From Galaxea fascicularis (taxonomy: Eukaryota; Cnidaria; Anthozoa; Scleractinia; Euphylliidae): a stretch of DNA of 64,000 nucleotides. Within the stretch, counting starts at the first letter, position 1. Each line of letters begins with the position of its first letter. Positions 30,494-43,432 of the stretch are shown in pieces. Under the pieces are notes generated by a model. That model saw nothing but the letters and a program-made list of their open reading frames with translations, was not told the DNA's origin and made no database searches. The stretch spans positions 35,691,095 through 35,755,094 of the forward strand of contig OX419338.1 in the NCBI GenBank assembly GCA_948470475.1. Direction: 5' to 3'. A program made the position numbers and the translations under genes.

Positions 30494-33400
30494 GTTGAAA
30501 ATATTGGATTTGAAGGTGGTTGAAAATTAAAATTTTAATTGAATAATTATTAGACAAAAGCCAATCCGTGTCTTCAGATGACCAAACTGAACTAATCTAC
30601 ACAAAAACACTTGACATGAAATTTCGCAGGTTTTACGTTTTGCTAATTTCGTGCATCGATCCGTGAAAACAAAGTCGGGCAAACAAATATCTTGACTTCA
30701 ACTGGACTTTAACTACACAACTACTAACTGCAAAAATTCTAATCTTGGTTGTCGTCTGTATAAATGCCATTCCTCGGCCAAGATGATATACGAAATAATC
30801 ACAGTTTTCGGTTACTTTGAGTAATCGACGAAACACGATCGATAAAATATGAAAGACAAAATTGCAGCCGGCACGGTAGCTGATGCTCTAGTATACAAGT
30901 CGTTTGCCAGATACGGAACAGAACCTTGCCCAAGATCATCCTCAGCGGGAAAGTCGTATATTAATATATATGGTGGAAATTTATTTCGGAGAAACACCGA
31001 AATAGTTAAAAAATCGGTGACCATCCGCAAAAAAGCCGTGGCGAAAATTCCACGGCAAGCAGTGTTGACAAGCAAAATCGTGATAGAATAGACGTTTTCC
31101 GGTCGTCTTTAGACAAACGGTGAAGAACTTCTAGGGGCTTGTTATCTAAACGAATTATCAAAAGCATGGGAGTAGATTTCTATATGGTCAACCCGATCAG
31201 GTAGGCGTTCTTCACTGTAATCAAAGTCAAGCATTTATATATGTCACACGCTAGAAACATTTATTTCCTCTATAAGCCACTTATAAATTAGAATGTAGAG
31301 GGCTTGTCTTAACTATGTTAACTTACGACACAACACTGAACTGAGCACTGCCAAAACACTATGATCCTTTAAATTGTCACTGAGTAAGTCGCACGACTGT
31401 TTTGAAACATACCTTAGAAATCTTGGTGCAACTCAGTAATCAGCCGGTGTTTCTCTCTTCTCAGCTCTTTTTGGCCCCGGCTCTCTTTGCAACCTTGTCT
31501 TCCCAACTGTCAGTTCAGCAAAACGGAAGACTTGCGAACAACATAAAATGTTATTGCTTTCTTAATATATCAGGGTGCGAATGCTTTCGCAAAACTTAAG
31601 TTTCCCCAGTGATACCACACTCAAATTATATAACGAATCCTGGATTTGATTATTTTTCTTGTTTGCACTTTGATCGCATCTTTTCCAGCAGATAACCAAT
31701 AGAAAATCAAAATTATTCTGAGAATGTTGAGAATTTCTTAGGTTGCTTTGCGATAGGCTAGAGAGTAAAGACTGAAAATTAACAGGAAGGAGATAACAAA
31801 ACAAAATTGAAATGCAGCAAAAAGTGTACAATAGCTTATTGTAACAAAAGCAAAGTTGATACTTCATAGCACTATCACACAAAGAATTCCTTTCGCGACT
31901 CAGACGTCTCTCATCGTGATAAAATGGCAAATGTGCAGGTGGCTTCGTATGGTTGATGTTTTCAATCAATTTTAGTCCGTTTCAGTTTAACATTGATGCT
32001 TCAGGGCCTCAGTTTTAGTGTAGGTCAGGACCAAGCCAACCTAACACCACCTTGGTAGTACCGTCTGCAGGAATGTGTTGTTTCTGATTGGCGTAAATGG
32101 CGCCTACAGGTGAAGTATAAACCGTAATAGTTATTTCTGAAAACCTGTGTCACCGTTTCAAAACCTGTGGACTTAATATTAGGGACTATGGAACCTAACA
32201 CTATTTGCATCCGTTTGGTGCTCCTGCTGCTTCTAGTTAATGTCTAACCAACTATTAAATTAACGTTTACTTATGGGAAAATGCAAATTCTTGGTTTTCA
32301 ACCACGTGACAAGAAGGCCATATTGGTGGTCAATACAATACAATTTAATTCGCAGAATTTGCATACAAATGAAGTTTAGCTCACCGCGGAGAGACAGGCT
32401 ATTATTTCTTGACCACCAACATGGCCACCATGGCGGCATCACATGCAAACCAGCAATTCGCATTATTTTAAAGGAGTTCTGTTATAGAGCTATTTCGATC
32501 CGCTGTAAAGTGCTAAAAGATGTCTTTAATCAGGGAAAACTCAAAAATGATGAAGCAGTTTACGGATGGCAAGGATAGAAATGGATGGATTTTAAAAATT
32601 TTATCCTAAAGTTTTCAAATTCTCGCACGTCATCTCGATTGGCCATAGCGAAAAATGTGCTTTGGATGACTTTTACTGCAAAAAAAAGTGGATTGATACC
32701 TTTCTCCTACATTTCAAGGAATGTTTCGCATTGGTAAAGGTCATAAGGAAGCATTACTGTGTAGTTTTCGCCGGAATACAGCAAAACTTTCGTGATAGAG
32801 CCTTTATAACAAAATGAAAATTTAAACCTCGTGCACACACGCACTGAAAAGCCGTGAAGTACGTTTTGAAAGAACGTTTAAAAATGTAAAACGAAAGTAC
32901 ACGGCCATTGGCAGCTTGCCCATTTGTTAAAAAAATGCTGTTAACGTTGACTCTTTTTCGTATTCGTACGTCACAAACTAGATAGGTTGTTTTATGTTTA
33001 AAACTGCTGACAGAAGTTGTAAATTGATTCATACTTATGGCCATTTTAATAATTTTTTTTCTTGTTGTTGCGCCTTGTCACAATCTTAGCGAATGAGAAA
33101 CAAAAAAGCACCGCACAATTCTGTAACAAAAAAACGGCCTCGTACGGGTGAAAATTGCTTCGTACATCCAAATAGTCGCGCCATGAATTTTTGTCATGTG
33201 ACGAGAGTACGGTCAGGTAAGGTGGCCGCCATTAGGGTATCCGGGATCCTTCAAATTTCAAATAGGAGGACGACGTAAGTTTCAAGGATTCGCTTTGTTT
33301 CGTCGGGTTTTCTGTTCCTTATTCAGGACTCTTGTTCACGTTTTCAGATATTAATGTGAAGGCATCTTTCTGCAGATAATGTTATATCTACTGGTCAAAG

Positions 33401-33500
33401 AACGCTTCCTTCTAATTAGAGTTTTCAAGTTTGTCTCCAAGATTACATCACCTTTTCCAAGATTAGCCGACAAAACTTTGTCTTAGCCAGTCAGAACAAG
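30494..33500. other. No gene recognised
   Basis: Scattered short frames on both strands (30849-31091 +, 31562-31969 -, 32273-32578 +, 33093-33278 +) have no domain I can name and no splice continuity that I could follow. Confidence 0.4.
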
Positions 33501-33672
33501 GTCGTAACGAGGTTAAGGGGATCAGGGATCACAGCCCAGGTATATGGGATCACAGTCCCAGAATCAGGAATCACAGACCCGGGGATCTTTGATCACAGGT
33601 TATGGGATCATGATCAATAAATTTTAGTGGGATCAGAGATCAAACTTACACAAAAAGATACCTCGTTACGAC
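33501..33672. mobile_element. Inverted-repeat element filled with GGGATCA units
   Basis: GTCGTAACGAGGT at 33501-33513 is the exact inverse of 33660-33672. Between them are at least eight degenerate GGGATCA/GGAATCACAG units. No open frame. It looks like a MITE whose interior has expanded as a minisatellite. Confidence 0.7.
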
Positions 33673-34476
33673 GCCGAGGCAGCGGACCCGTAACTGGATC
33701 ATTGCGTGCATTTGAAATAATCGTATCATGCGCATTTTGACAACTTGCAGTTTCTGGATTACGCGCGATTTGAGTTTCGTTAACTTGACCATTACCTGAG
33801 AATCATGTTACAATATGAACTCAACTTGGTTCCGCTCGGAATACATATTCCCAATGGTTGCCTTGAACAATCTTGTTAGCATTTTTTGGAATTATGATTT
33901 ATTTCAAGTATAAGTATATCGGATTCCATCGAATCATTCAAGACAAGAAAATCCAGTTAGCGTAGAAGAAGACCAATAAAAGATGAAGTTGTGCAAACAC
34001 AGTTGTTTGTCACTTTCTATTTTCTCACAGGCAATATTCTTTGTAGCACTTGCTAAGTAATGTTGTGGTTGCGCTAAGATGATGAACAATTAGACTGACT
34101 TCTTTCTTTCAAAGGCTTTCCGCTTTTTTGTCGATATCCCAGTTTTGAAGACAAGGAGCCGGGCGACGAAGGTTTCAAGTCTGCATTGATCAAAGGGTAG
34201 AATAATATATACTAACAGAGAATTTTCCATTTCAGTGACATAAATCCTTTCTTACACAGGGAATTATTGACAAGTGCTAATCATGAATAGCATATAAGAT
34301 CCATCGTTTAGCCGCCGAAACAATGTGGCGAAATTTTGACAATTGTATGCCTTTTTCCCCGTAATGAAATAAGCGCTATTGAAGTGGACCCTGCTCCCCG
34401 ATACGTGGCTTTAGAGATGAATCAACTGAGACTCTGTAAAGCCCGAGAAAGTGTTCAGCAAACTGCGGTTTACGTG
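33673..34476. other. Downstream flank of the GPCR gene
   Basis: Nothing recognised. It probably includes the GPCR 3'UTR on the minus strand. Confidence 0.4.
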
Positions 34477-35508
34477 TCAAACCGTCGAGATACTTGTTAC
34501 CTGATCTAAGTTCCCCTGTCGCTCGTACTTCAGTTGCTTGCAACATGGTATCATCACGCGCAACTCAGCTCGGAAATCTTTTTTAAGGAAAGTGTACAAT
34601 ACCGGGTTAATCAGCGAGGTAGAGAAACGCAAGAAGTCGAACACCATCAGCCAGTCTCCTGAAATAGCGTAGAAAACGTTTTCGCTGAGGTAATCTTGGA
34701 GCAGTCCTATATACCAAGTCGACCAACAACATGTGAATATTCCAAGCATTAGCGCAAAAATTGTTATGGCGCGTTTTTTAGCGGCCATTGCTGGTTTTCC
34801 CCGGACGTTGCCCCTAAACTTTTGTATCTTGTTCAGTTTTATGATTTTCTTGGTTTGCAACCGAATCACGTTGAACATTTTCGCATAGAAGAACAACATA
34901 AGAACTAGAGGAAACAAGAAACACATAAAGATACCAATGAGGTTATAAATAAGACCCAAGCGAATCTTGGTCGGGTCTCTGGAGGTGAAATCATCAAATT
35001 TCTGCCAGGCAAGTTGAATGAGCGCCACGAGGAGAGAAAATGTCCAGACAGAAATTATCAGAGCAAAAATTCGCTTTTTAGTAACCACTGACGTGTATTT
35101 GAAAGGGTATATCACTGACACGTACTTCTCTGCTGTAATGGCCAGGATGTGGAAGATTGTTGAAACAGCGATAAATCTGTATACTGCTGCCGCACTTATG
35201 CACATCCCAGAGAAGGTTCGGTAACCTACGAGTGCATTGCAAGCCGTACTCATGGGTATACCCAACAGGCCCATCATGAGATCAGACACGCTCAAACTTG
35301 CAAGAAGTAAATTGGTCTTGCTGCGCAGGGGACGCCTTCGCGTAAACAGCACAAGAACCAAGATGTTAATGCTGATTATCAAAAAGCTGAGAACGATCAA
35401 GCAAGAGTCGTAGCTTACGATGAAGTAACTGTATGTTGAGGACCCGTCTCCGCCTTCAGCTGAACTAGAATTGTTCGCCTTCATCGTGACTTTCGATTGC
35501 GCGCTCAC
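34477..35508 (-). CDS. Class A (rhodopsin-like) G-protein-coupled receptor, single exon, 343 aa
   Basis: Seven hydrophobic helices are visible. Family landmarks: N48 in helix 1 (SINILVLV), D76 in helix 2 (SVSDLMMGLLGIP), C103 at the top of helix 3, W155 in helix 4, P200 and Y208 in helix 5, W262 in helix 6 and NPVLY (301-305) in helix 7. The extracellular N-terminus has glycosylation sequons at N12 and N13. Cys322-Cys323 after helix 8 are likely palmitoylated, and the C-terminus STV fits a class I PDZ ligand. Departures: the helix-3 DRY box reads EKY (127-129), the helix-6 CWxP reads CWST, and the second extracellular loop has no cysteine to pair with C103. Ligand unknown; amine, peptide and melanocortin-like orphan receptors of cnidarians all share this build. 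It lies alone, without neighbouring receptors in the window. Confidence 0.92.
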   Translation of the reverse strand: MSAQSKVTMKANNSSSAEGGDGSSTYSYFIVSYDSCLIVLSFLIISINILVLVLFTRRRPLRSKTNLLLASLSVSDLMMGLLGIPMSTACNALVGYRTFSGMCISAAAVYRFIAVSTIFHILAITAEKYVSVIYPFKYTSVVTKKRIFALIISVWTFSLLVALIQLAWQKFDDFTSRDPTKIRLGLIYNLIGIFMCFLFPLVLMLFFYAKMFNVIRLQTKKIIKLNKIQKFRGNVRGKPAMAAKKRAITIFALMLGIFTCCWSTWYIGLLQDYLSENVFYAISGDWLMVFDFLRFSTSLINPVLYTFLKKDFRAELRVMIPCCKQLKYERQGNLDQVTSISTV

Positions 35509-37077
35509 TCGCGTTCCGTCTTCACCGACAAAGGCGTTAGAAGTCCAAGAAAATCAGTCTGTCCAGCTGCTTTGTACTGAAAGAATAGAGGTGACGTGTA
35601 CTCAGGCTCCTTTGTGTAAACAAGCTTTTTAATTGATGTTAATGAGGAAAGTCGAGGACTATCAATTCTCTTAAGAATTGCTTAAGTGTCGAGTCAAATT
35701 AATTTTGATTGAACCTTTCACTCCCAGAAGCGGCGTCCTGAAGCAAAATTACTGAAAAAGTCAAACCCTTTATTTCTTTTCATGTCACTTCGTAAACGTT
35801 TTTTCAGAGAGTTAACACTGTTGCACAGTCCACAAGAAAAGCAATGAATTAGAAATAAAATCATAGCAAGAAACGAATGTTCTGCTAAGAGTCCTGATAA
35901 TTCTTGAATTAACACGTCTCTGGAAAGTACCGTTAAATAGTGTTCATCTGAATTGTAGTACATAATGGCTCATATAGCGAGTTTGAATTGTAAAACTCTA
36001 GGATTTGTTCCTCAGACAAGTGTCAGAACCTCCTGTACAACGTAGTAAAGTGCTCCAGTGACAGGAAAAAGACCGGTACCTGTGCTGTCGGCAACTGATT
36101 TCAACCGAGTTTGAACCAAGCGTTAAATTATATTGATTACTATGAGGGTCCTGGGTGAAATGAATTGTATTATTTATATCAGTACAGCGGCGATAAGGCG
36201 ATCCGTGTATTATTTTTATGAGAGATTGAAGTTACAAGATTAACTAGATTTCCCCTTTACTACTATTCAGGTAAACGTCGTGGGTGTTTTTAATTACTTT
36301 TATTTCGCCTTCGGGGTCTTCTATTCAGTGTTAATTTTCCACGGAATCGCCATGTTCTATGGCCTGTTGCCTACACATGTAACCGAAACAGCTGTCATTC
36401 GTGTGCCAGTGTCCTCTCAGTCCCGCTAATCAGAATGATTGTCGTGGAATTGCCACTCCAGCTTTTGGAAAATCTTCGATCAAAGAAGACAATACCTGGA
36501 AGCAAAAATATGAAAACAACGCCATCTTTGGAAGAACAAATTGGAAGCAATTATTGTTTGACACGATAAAATCACACATGGCGTTTCCCCTTCAAAACGT
36601 CCAACATGAGCTTGAATTGCTTTTGACAATCAAACCAAAGTTTGAACAGGCTAGAAATATAGAGGCTTCGTTTTCATTTGTACGCAAATGAAACTCTGGC
36701 AGACGTCAAAACTTGTGTATGGTAACAGATAGTAGACAACGTTCAACAAATTAAAAAGAACAACAAATTGCTCGCGGCCAGGCAATTACAAGGTAGTTGC
36801 ATTTTTACTCTGGTGAAGAAGCGACAGGCTGTCAAAATTTTAATTGAGTTTTTCCCCTCGAAATAATGTTTTTTAATTTGTCTAGCTTCTTTTAATCAAA
36901 ATATATCTTTCCTCGTCATTCATTTCAATTTTTTGAAATCAGTAGCAAGTAACTGATTAATCAGATAAGAAGTGTATGGTGACCCGACACGTAAAATACT
37001 AGTATACAATGGTTTCGTATTTTGCGACCCTCAATCTCTTGCTGGAAATCTAAAGCTACCAGTTTGTTGGTTTTAAG
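35509..37077. other. No gene recognised
   Basis: This presumably starts with the GPCR promoter and 5'UTR (minus strand). Frames at 35718-35963 (-) and 36401-36691 (+) carry no recognisable domain. Confidence 0.4.
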
Positions 37078-37490
37078 GCTGGTTTTCCGCCACTAAAGTC
37101 GGAGTCAAAGTCGGAGTCGTAAAAACGGTTACGACCTTGTGAAAATCAAAAATCGGAGTCATAAGCTGAGTCACAAGCCCGACGGAATCGGAATCGGAAT
37201 CGGAATCTTCCAATTCCGCTTATGACTCTGTCGTTTATGATCCAGTGAAAACTACGGATAGAAGCGGAAGAACCAACCAATTACAATGTTAGTTCAAAGG
37301 TCCACTCAGTACAATTTGATACCTAAAAACTTCTAGTTTTCACTAGATCATGGGCGACGGCGTTATAAGAGGAATCGGTATGTTCTTCCGACTAGATCAA
37401 GTTTGTTTTCACTAGATCACATCGCTCTACGTTTTTGATTAAGACTGCGCCTCTGTGTCCATAGTGAAAACAAACTTTATTTTCACAGGT
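37078..37490. repeat. Degenerate transposon-like repeat with GGAGTC/GGAATC units
   Basis: It contains AAAGTCGGAGTCAAAGTCGG, then a (CGGAAT)n tract at about 37184-37207 and several GTTTTCACTAGATC motifs. The outer parts (TGGTTTTCCGCCACTA and TAGTGAAAACAAAC) are weak inverted repeats. Likely an old, rearranged MITE. Confidence 0.45.
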
Positions 37491-40190
37491 TTGACCACGG
37501 GTGTCACAGAGGTTAGCTGAGGTTCTTATTTTTTAATGAATGTTTTTCTTTTATTGATTAGGTCAGCAAATATATCATAAAAACGTTGGCGGTGTTGCTC
37601 CATGCCCGCTGCGTTTTAATTTAAAGTAAAATTGTTCTTATTAAAGCTGGCATGTCTTGACGATAACTCAGAAACTGAACAGCCATTTCATGGTCAATGT
37701 GAAAGCTAAGTCAAAATTCACATAATACTGTGTGTTTCGGGCTCCAGTTTTCGTACAAACAGTTGACGATTGCTTGTGGAAGTGAAAGTCTTTTGTTTTG
37801 TTTTTCTTCAAATAATAGCGAATTTCAGTAGAATTTCAACCGCAACCTTTTTTATCTGTAAAATTGGGTTGTGGTTGCGTACTACGTAACTCGTGCCAAG
37901 GCCCCACCGCGACGGAGAAACTCAGACATGTCGAATGTTATATACTCGTTTTTATAAGAGCGAGTAAATTTGGAGCTGAGGCTTGACGTTCTTATTTTTT
38001 TCGCGATTTGAGCCTGAAAACGTAGTACATGGTATACACACATGTCGCGCCAATCAACCGCTGGTAAATTTAGCTTTACAAAAAGCATTGAACACAGAGG
38101 TTCACAATGCGCATTGAAGTCACCAAAGTTTGCGTCGAAAACGTGGAAAAAGCTAATGTGTACATAGAATACTACTCATCTATCAAAAATAAATGAACAA
38201 AATAAAGATGTTTTTAACTAACTGTCAGGCTAGGTATGTTCTAAGCATGTTCTTAAAAATTTGGGTTAATCTCAGCCTCAATGTTCTTATAAAAAGGTTC
38301 TAATAAAAACAAAAAAAAAAAGAATCACAAAAGCCGGCTGTGTTGCCATAGATACGGCTACCTTACAACACAACAACCAATACCATGAAGTTTCAATTTT
38401 ATTTTGTGAAATATTTATTTAATGAGTCTTGCTCTAACCTTGGCTCATGCAGGAATTTTATTTGCAGGGTTAGTTGTGCTTGCCTAAATTATACCTCACG
38501 GCATCTTTGAACATTTTATATTGTCTTTAGCACCAACAGTGTCACATAAATGCCGACGGCCACAATGTAGTTGAAACACGGTGACCTTAGCTTCTTAAGC
38601 AAGCTGTTTCCTAATACTATAATATTTTCCCCGCAGACTTTGCAACATCGATTCTGGCCTTAAAAGACTTTTTAATATGTAACATCATTTTGAAATATCA
38701 GCTTCATTTTTCTTGAAATTGCTTAGTCATTGACAATTTTGTTTTTGAATTCGATCAACCCTTGGTTAAGGCCATAGGCCTTGAAAATCAAATATTTTTC
38801 GAGCGGACCATAAATCACTGGAAGTATACATAAAAACAAAAGAAGTCACTGTGTTATTTTGTTATCGCATTGCGTAATACACAGCAAATTAATGCTGTCA
38901 TTTTGCACACCGCGTCCTCGTTAGTTGAGTATTGTCTTTGGAATTCTACAACGCCGAAGTACGGAAACGTTGGTATATTGCGCACTGGACAGATGTAGTC
39001 ATGAAACAAGATATTTGCACGTAATAATTACCATGTTTGTGCTCTTAAATTAACAAACAAATCAAATTTCTTTCATCATAAATGATTTTTCTCTTACAAT
39101 ATTCCACATGTGACATGTCTATGTCAAGACATTTTTAAGTCAGGCCGAGTTAAGAAATTGGCAGAAGTTAAGTCACCATAAATCCACTGAACCACCATTA
39201 ACTCCAAAATCCCAGAAAAATCCAAAGTCCGGACAATGATCGCGCAAACAATGGAACAATACACCGAACTTGGCGGCACAAGTCAAATAGAACGCATTGA
39301 GATTCTTGACCGGAATTGGACGAACAAGTGAGCTCCTAAAGTGGAGAATGTAAAAGTAATTTGAGAAATTTCTTTGCAGATTGACCACAATACCGTATTT
39401 TTTGAGAGTGACTGAGGGCAGCAGTGGAATTCACGACCTTATAAGCCCCTACTCTTTTAATCGCACTTCAAGGCGAATAAAGCCTGACTAACATATTTGC
39501 AGTGCAAAGGAGCGTACTCAGAAGCTTATTGACAGTGATTAATTGTAATTAAGTACAACAAATCAGTATTTTTGAGCCTACAAATTACACATTTTACCGT
39601 CTAATGCTTCCACGTGGTAACAACATATTTGCTTTTCATGATTCCCGCCAAGGTTAACTCAGCTTCCGAAAGCAACATCCGCCTTGATATTTTTGTCCAA
39701 ACATGTTTTACCGCTTATACTTATATAAATCACGAGAGTGTCACTCAGGCAATCGAAAACAAATGGAAATTTCAGAGAACGCGATCAAGTGTTTATTTAC
39801 TTTTTACGTTTTATTCTGTAGTCGCTTTACTTAACGGTACTTGTTGGCCCTGTCCGCAGGAGAAATTCTCCTTTGAAGGTTTTGACTCAAATTTCTTCTT
39901 CACAGGAAACTCACGATAGAAGATACAAAGAGAGATACAATTTAAAAGAATGATTTATTCGTTGAAAACGATCGGTTCAAAATGCTTCCGATTGCGTCAT
40001 AGACAACAATACAAGGAAAGGGCTCAAACGCGCTTTTTTCATTTCGAACCAGTTTTCCAATTTGATTAAAAAGACAATGTTATCAAGAGAATTGTACCAA
40101 ACAAGAATAAGCCACACCTCAGACAAACGAGAACAACCTCGGCACGTTTCCCTAGTTTTCACGTCACATCATGGATCGAGATCGTATACT

Positions 40191-40191
40191 A

Positions 40192-40230
<39 letters not shown>

Positions 40231-40256
40231 TATTATTATTATTATTATTATTATTA
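40191..40256. repeat. (AAT)n joined to (ATT)n, perfect trinucleotide palindrome
   Basis: About 40 bases of AAT units switch to about 25 bases of ATT units, so the tract can fold back on itself. Possibly two opposed microsatellite tails of retroelements (inference). Confidence 0.9.
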
Positions 40257-42797
40257 ATTTTTGTTATGATTTCAGTTGCAGTGGAAAAACCGTTTTGAAG
40301 ATGTTTTTTTCATTATCTCTGGGTGGTAGTGTCCCCCAAGGATTTTCAAATTGTTGCTTAAATTGGATGACCCTGTCTCCTTAGATGATGTTGAAAATGT
40401 GTGCAAGAAAAGAAGTATGTGTTTAAGATATGTATGTGGCTTTGTTTTCAACCAAACGCGAACAGAAATTTTAACTATTCACTGATATGGATGGAGTATC
40501 TAGAACACCCATAATCTGCCCTCTAATCCAAAGGTTATCGCCACTCTTCTACAAAGACTTCAACAAGAAGGCGGGGCACGGAATGTCCTATGTCATGTTC
40601 AGCCCCCTCTAATACGGAACAGTGACAAGATCAGAATTCCAGTCACCACCAACGACTTGATATTAAATCAGTCGGAAAATAACAACCATCAGACGAACAG
40701 CTGGGTACGTGATCAAAACAGATCACTTGAACACAAGAGGGTTTGCTGCGGTAAGAGCTTAAAGCTGATGCAGATACTGGAGTCTATATACCCCCAGAAA
40801 ACACTTGAATATCATAGTCTCACACTTGAAAATCTTGCATGGGAGATCTTTGTAATCAAGAAAACAAACCAAGTATAAAATCAACAGCAATATGGCATGT
40901 CTGTGGTAAAACAAAACTGGCCTCCTACTTCCATCATGTTTTATTTCCATTTTGTCTTCCTTTTTTGAGGTGTTTGCATAATTGCTCAACAATTACCAAC
41001 TGCCTAAAAGCTACTCTGCACAGCAAGCTAAACCAGTGATCAACTGGTGATCTGCTTGAAACTCTGTTTTTCTTTTTTCAAAGACCTTTACAAACTTGTC
41101 TTTGCAAGATGCGTGCCCTCCTTTCTTAGCCTGTTCCAAGCGCACGGCTGACAGTTGTTGAAAATCTATTTTATCCGTTTTCCTCAGTCCAATTTGTTTC
41201 ACCAGCCGTAACTACCTTGAGCGCCTGAAACAGACTGCTCTTTCTGTAACGTTTCTCTCTCATCATCACGTTTGAAAATTATTCAAACACTTCAACTATG
41301 AAATAAAACGAGTAGCAAGAAGTGGTCAAAATCAAAGTGTCAATAAGGATATCCGTAAGAGGCTTCGAGCCGACTCTTACCTTTCTGCCAACTACTTTTT
41401 TTTGTTTCGTTTCAAACAAAAGTTGTTTGGCGGAAAGGTAAGATCATTATTGCCAATTTTTAACCTCCTATTCGAAACACTTTTCAATAAGAGCAACATC
41501 GTGAATTACTTAAGATGACGTTAGATCGTTCTATGTAGTTGCTAGAGGCATAACTGAACAGTCTGCGCTGACACAACTTAGTGATCCGTCTAAGATCCTG
41601 TGGCGAGAATTTGAATCGCAGAAACCTTACTTTGGGGAATGCCTTGTTATGCCTGCATTCGGCTTCACCTGAAAATGAACACGAGTCTTCCATATTTAGC
41701 ACTTCGAAGTACACGTTTTTCCGTGAACAGAAGGAATCAGGAAGGAATCACTAATGTCGAAGCTTTGCAATTCAACAGACATTCCACTCGGACGATTCGT
41801 TGGAGGGTGTTTCTTTACTTGCGGCTTCAGCACGCCAGCCGGTACGCACATCACTGAGCTCATTCAAGCTAACACGCCTCCATTGTGCTGCTTCTGTACG
41901 GCGTCAAACAAGTCAATTCACGGGTAAAGTGAAATTTTTTTTTCATTCGTTGTAGGAATTTCATAGTAGAAAGTGCATCATAAACGAGGCACAAGAAACG
42001 GCGCCAGAAAGTTAAGTTCTCGATCAAAGAAATGATCTCGATAGTCGGTACACTGACATGCGAAAAAGGTTTAATCACGGCAAACGTATTAATTAGGCCA
42101 ATTAGCGAAAAAGAAAATGAAAAAGTACTGTACAGTATATTAACACAAATGCTCGGCTCTCTATGAAACTGCTGCTACATATAGAGGGCCTTTCAGTCGA
42201 GATAGAAGCATTATAACGTAACAGTTCAAATCTAGTCTAGTTTAGTATCCAACAAAACCTCATTTTCGACGATCTTCATTGCTACTGAGCTGATAACTAC
42301 AACCATTGAACGGTACGTAAGATGCCACACCTAGATCCAAGCAAAATGAAGTCATTATTCACCTATCAGTAATTTTCCCTTTCCGTCGCCGCTAGGGAGT
42401 CCAGCGCAAATCTCTGCAATAGTTTGGTTAGCATTATTGACGTAGTATCGATAAGATAAAAGAGTTTAGATTGTATGATATTTGGGATAAATGAACGCTT
42501 CATCACGCTTTGCAAACTTTGGATTTCTTCCATGCGAGGGTGTCTGTTTCTAAGCGGTGAGTCAAGAATTTGGGTGAAACTGATATTCCTACATTCAGTT
42601 TTGCTTCTTTGCTGAATGGAGTTAACCTCGGCTGCAAATAAGAAATGTAAACTGATGTACTAGCACGCTCGAACATCAAGAGCGAAAGGAACTGTATGAT
42701 AGCAAATGGTAACTTGTCACCATCATTTAAATTTATATTCTCAGTGTATGTTGAATTGTAGCAGCAGTCGTAGCAGTGACATTATTATCAAGGTGCA

Positions 42798-42848
42798 TTT
42801 GAAAACGCTATGTTGAATTTACGCGATATAAATAAATATTGTCAACGT
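42798..42848 (+). repeat. Repeat 3' tail, ACGCGATATAAATAAATATT type
   Basis: CATTTGAAAACG, GTTGAATTTACGCGATATAA and ATAAATATT match 59848-59900 (GTTGAATTTGCGCGGTATAA, ATAAATATT). The same end sequence at two unlinked places suggests the 3' end of one retroelement family. Confidence 0.55.
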
Positions 42849-43406
42849 TAATTGTTCTGTAAGCCGTAATTCAAACAGAGGGCAAAGTGTCTATGTTCAG
42901 AACTTCTAGACTGATTAGTTCCCAACAGAACAAACGTTTTTGAAATAATATCATGGCGGTGAGCACGTCTGGATGAAAAAAACAATCGTTAACCAAGAGA
43001 CTGAGGTTTTGATGTTGTTTGAAAGACTCACCGCGGGGCGGTACCCATTCAATAATGTCATGATTTAATGTTAAATGTTGACGTCTTAAAAGAGGAAAAT
43101 TAATGGAAAGAAAGTTGTCCTTTGTTTGTAAACTCAAGAGCTCAAACATAACATTCTCATGATACGAATCAGATAACGTTTCATGGAAAAAGTACCTATG
43201 AAATACACAATACTCCTTACATGGCCTTAATGCTCCAAAGATTGATTTCTGCGGTCAGACCGTGTGGCGTCGATTGTGAGACCAGTCTTGATGGAATAGC
43301 ATCCTGTGTGAACTGACAGGCCAAAATAAGACATGATGCATCTGTGGTTGTGACATGAGGCCCCTATCCTCTATTTTCCAGAACCTTCTTCAGTCTCAAA
43401 ATCTTT

Positions 43407-43432
43407 GGAGGGGGGGGGGGGGTGGGGGGGGG
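43407..43432 (+). repeat. Poly-G tract
   Basis: More than 20 G, interrupted by single A and T bases. The length is likely variable and prone to sequencing error. Confidence 0.85.

Noticed and set aside
31562..31969. 135-codon minus-strand frame
   Set aside because: No membrane or domain pattern, low-complexity hydrophobic patches, and no paralogue or splice support.
39110..39140. p53-like response element (GACATGTCTATGTCAAGACA)
   Set aside because: Two poor half-sites with mismatches at key positions; such matches are frequent by chance.
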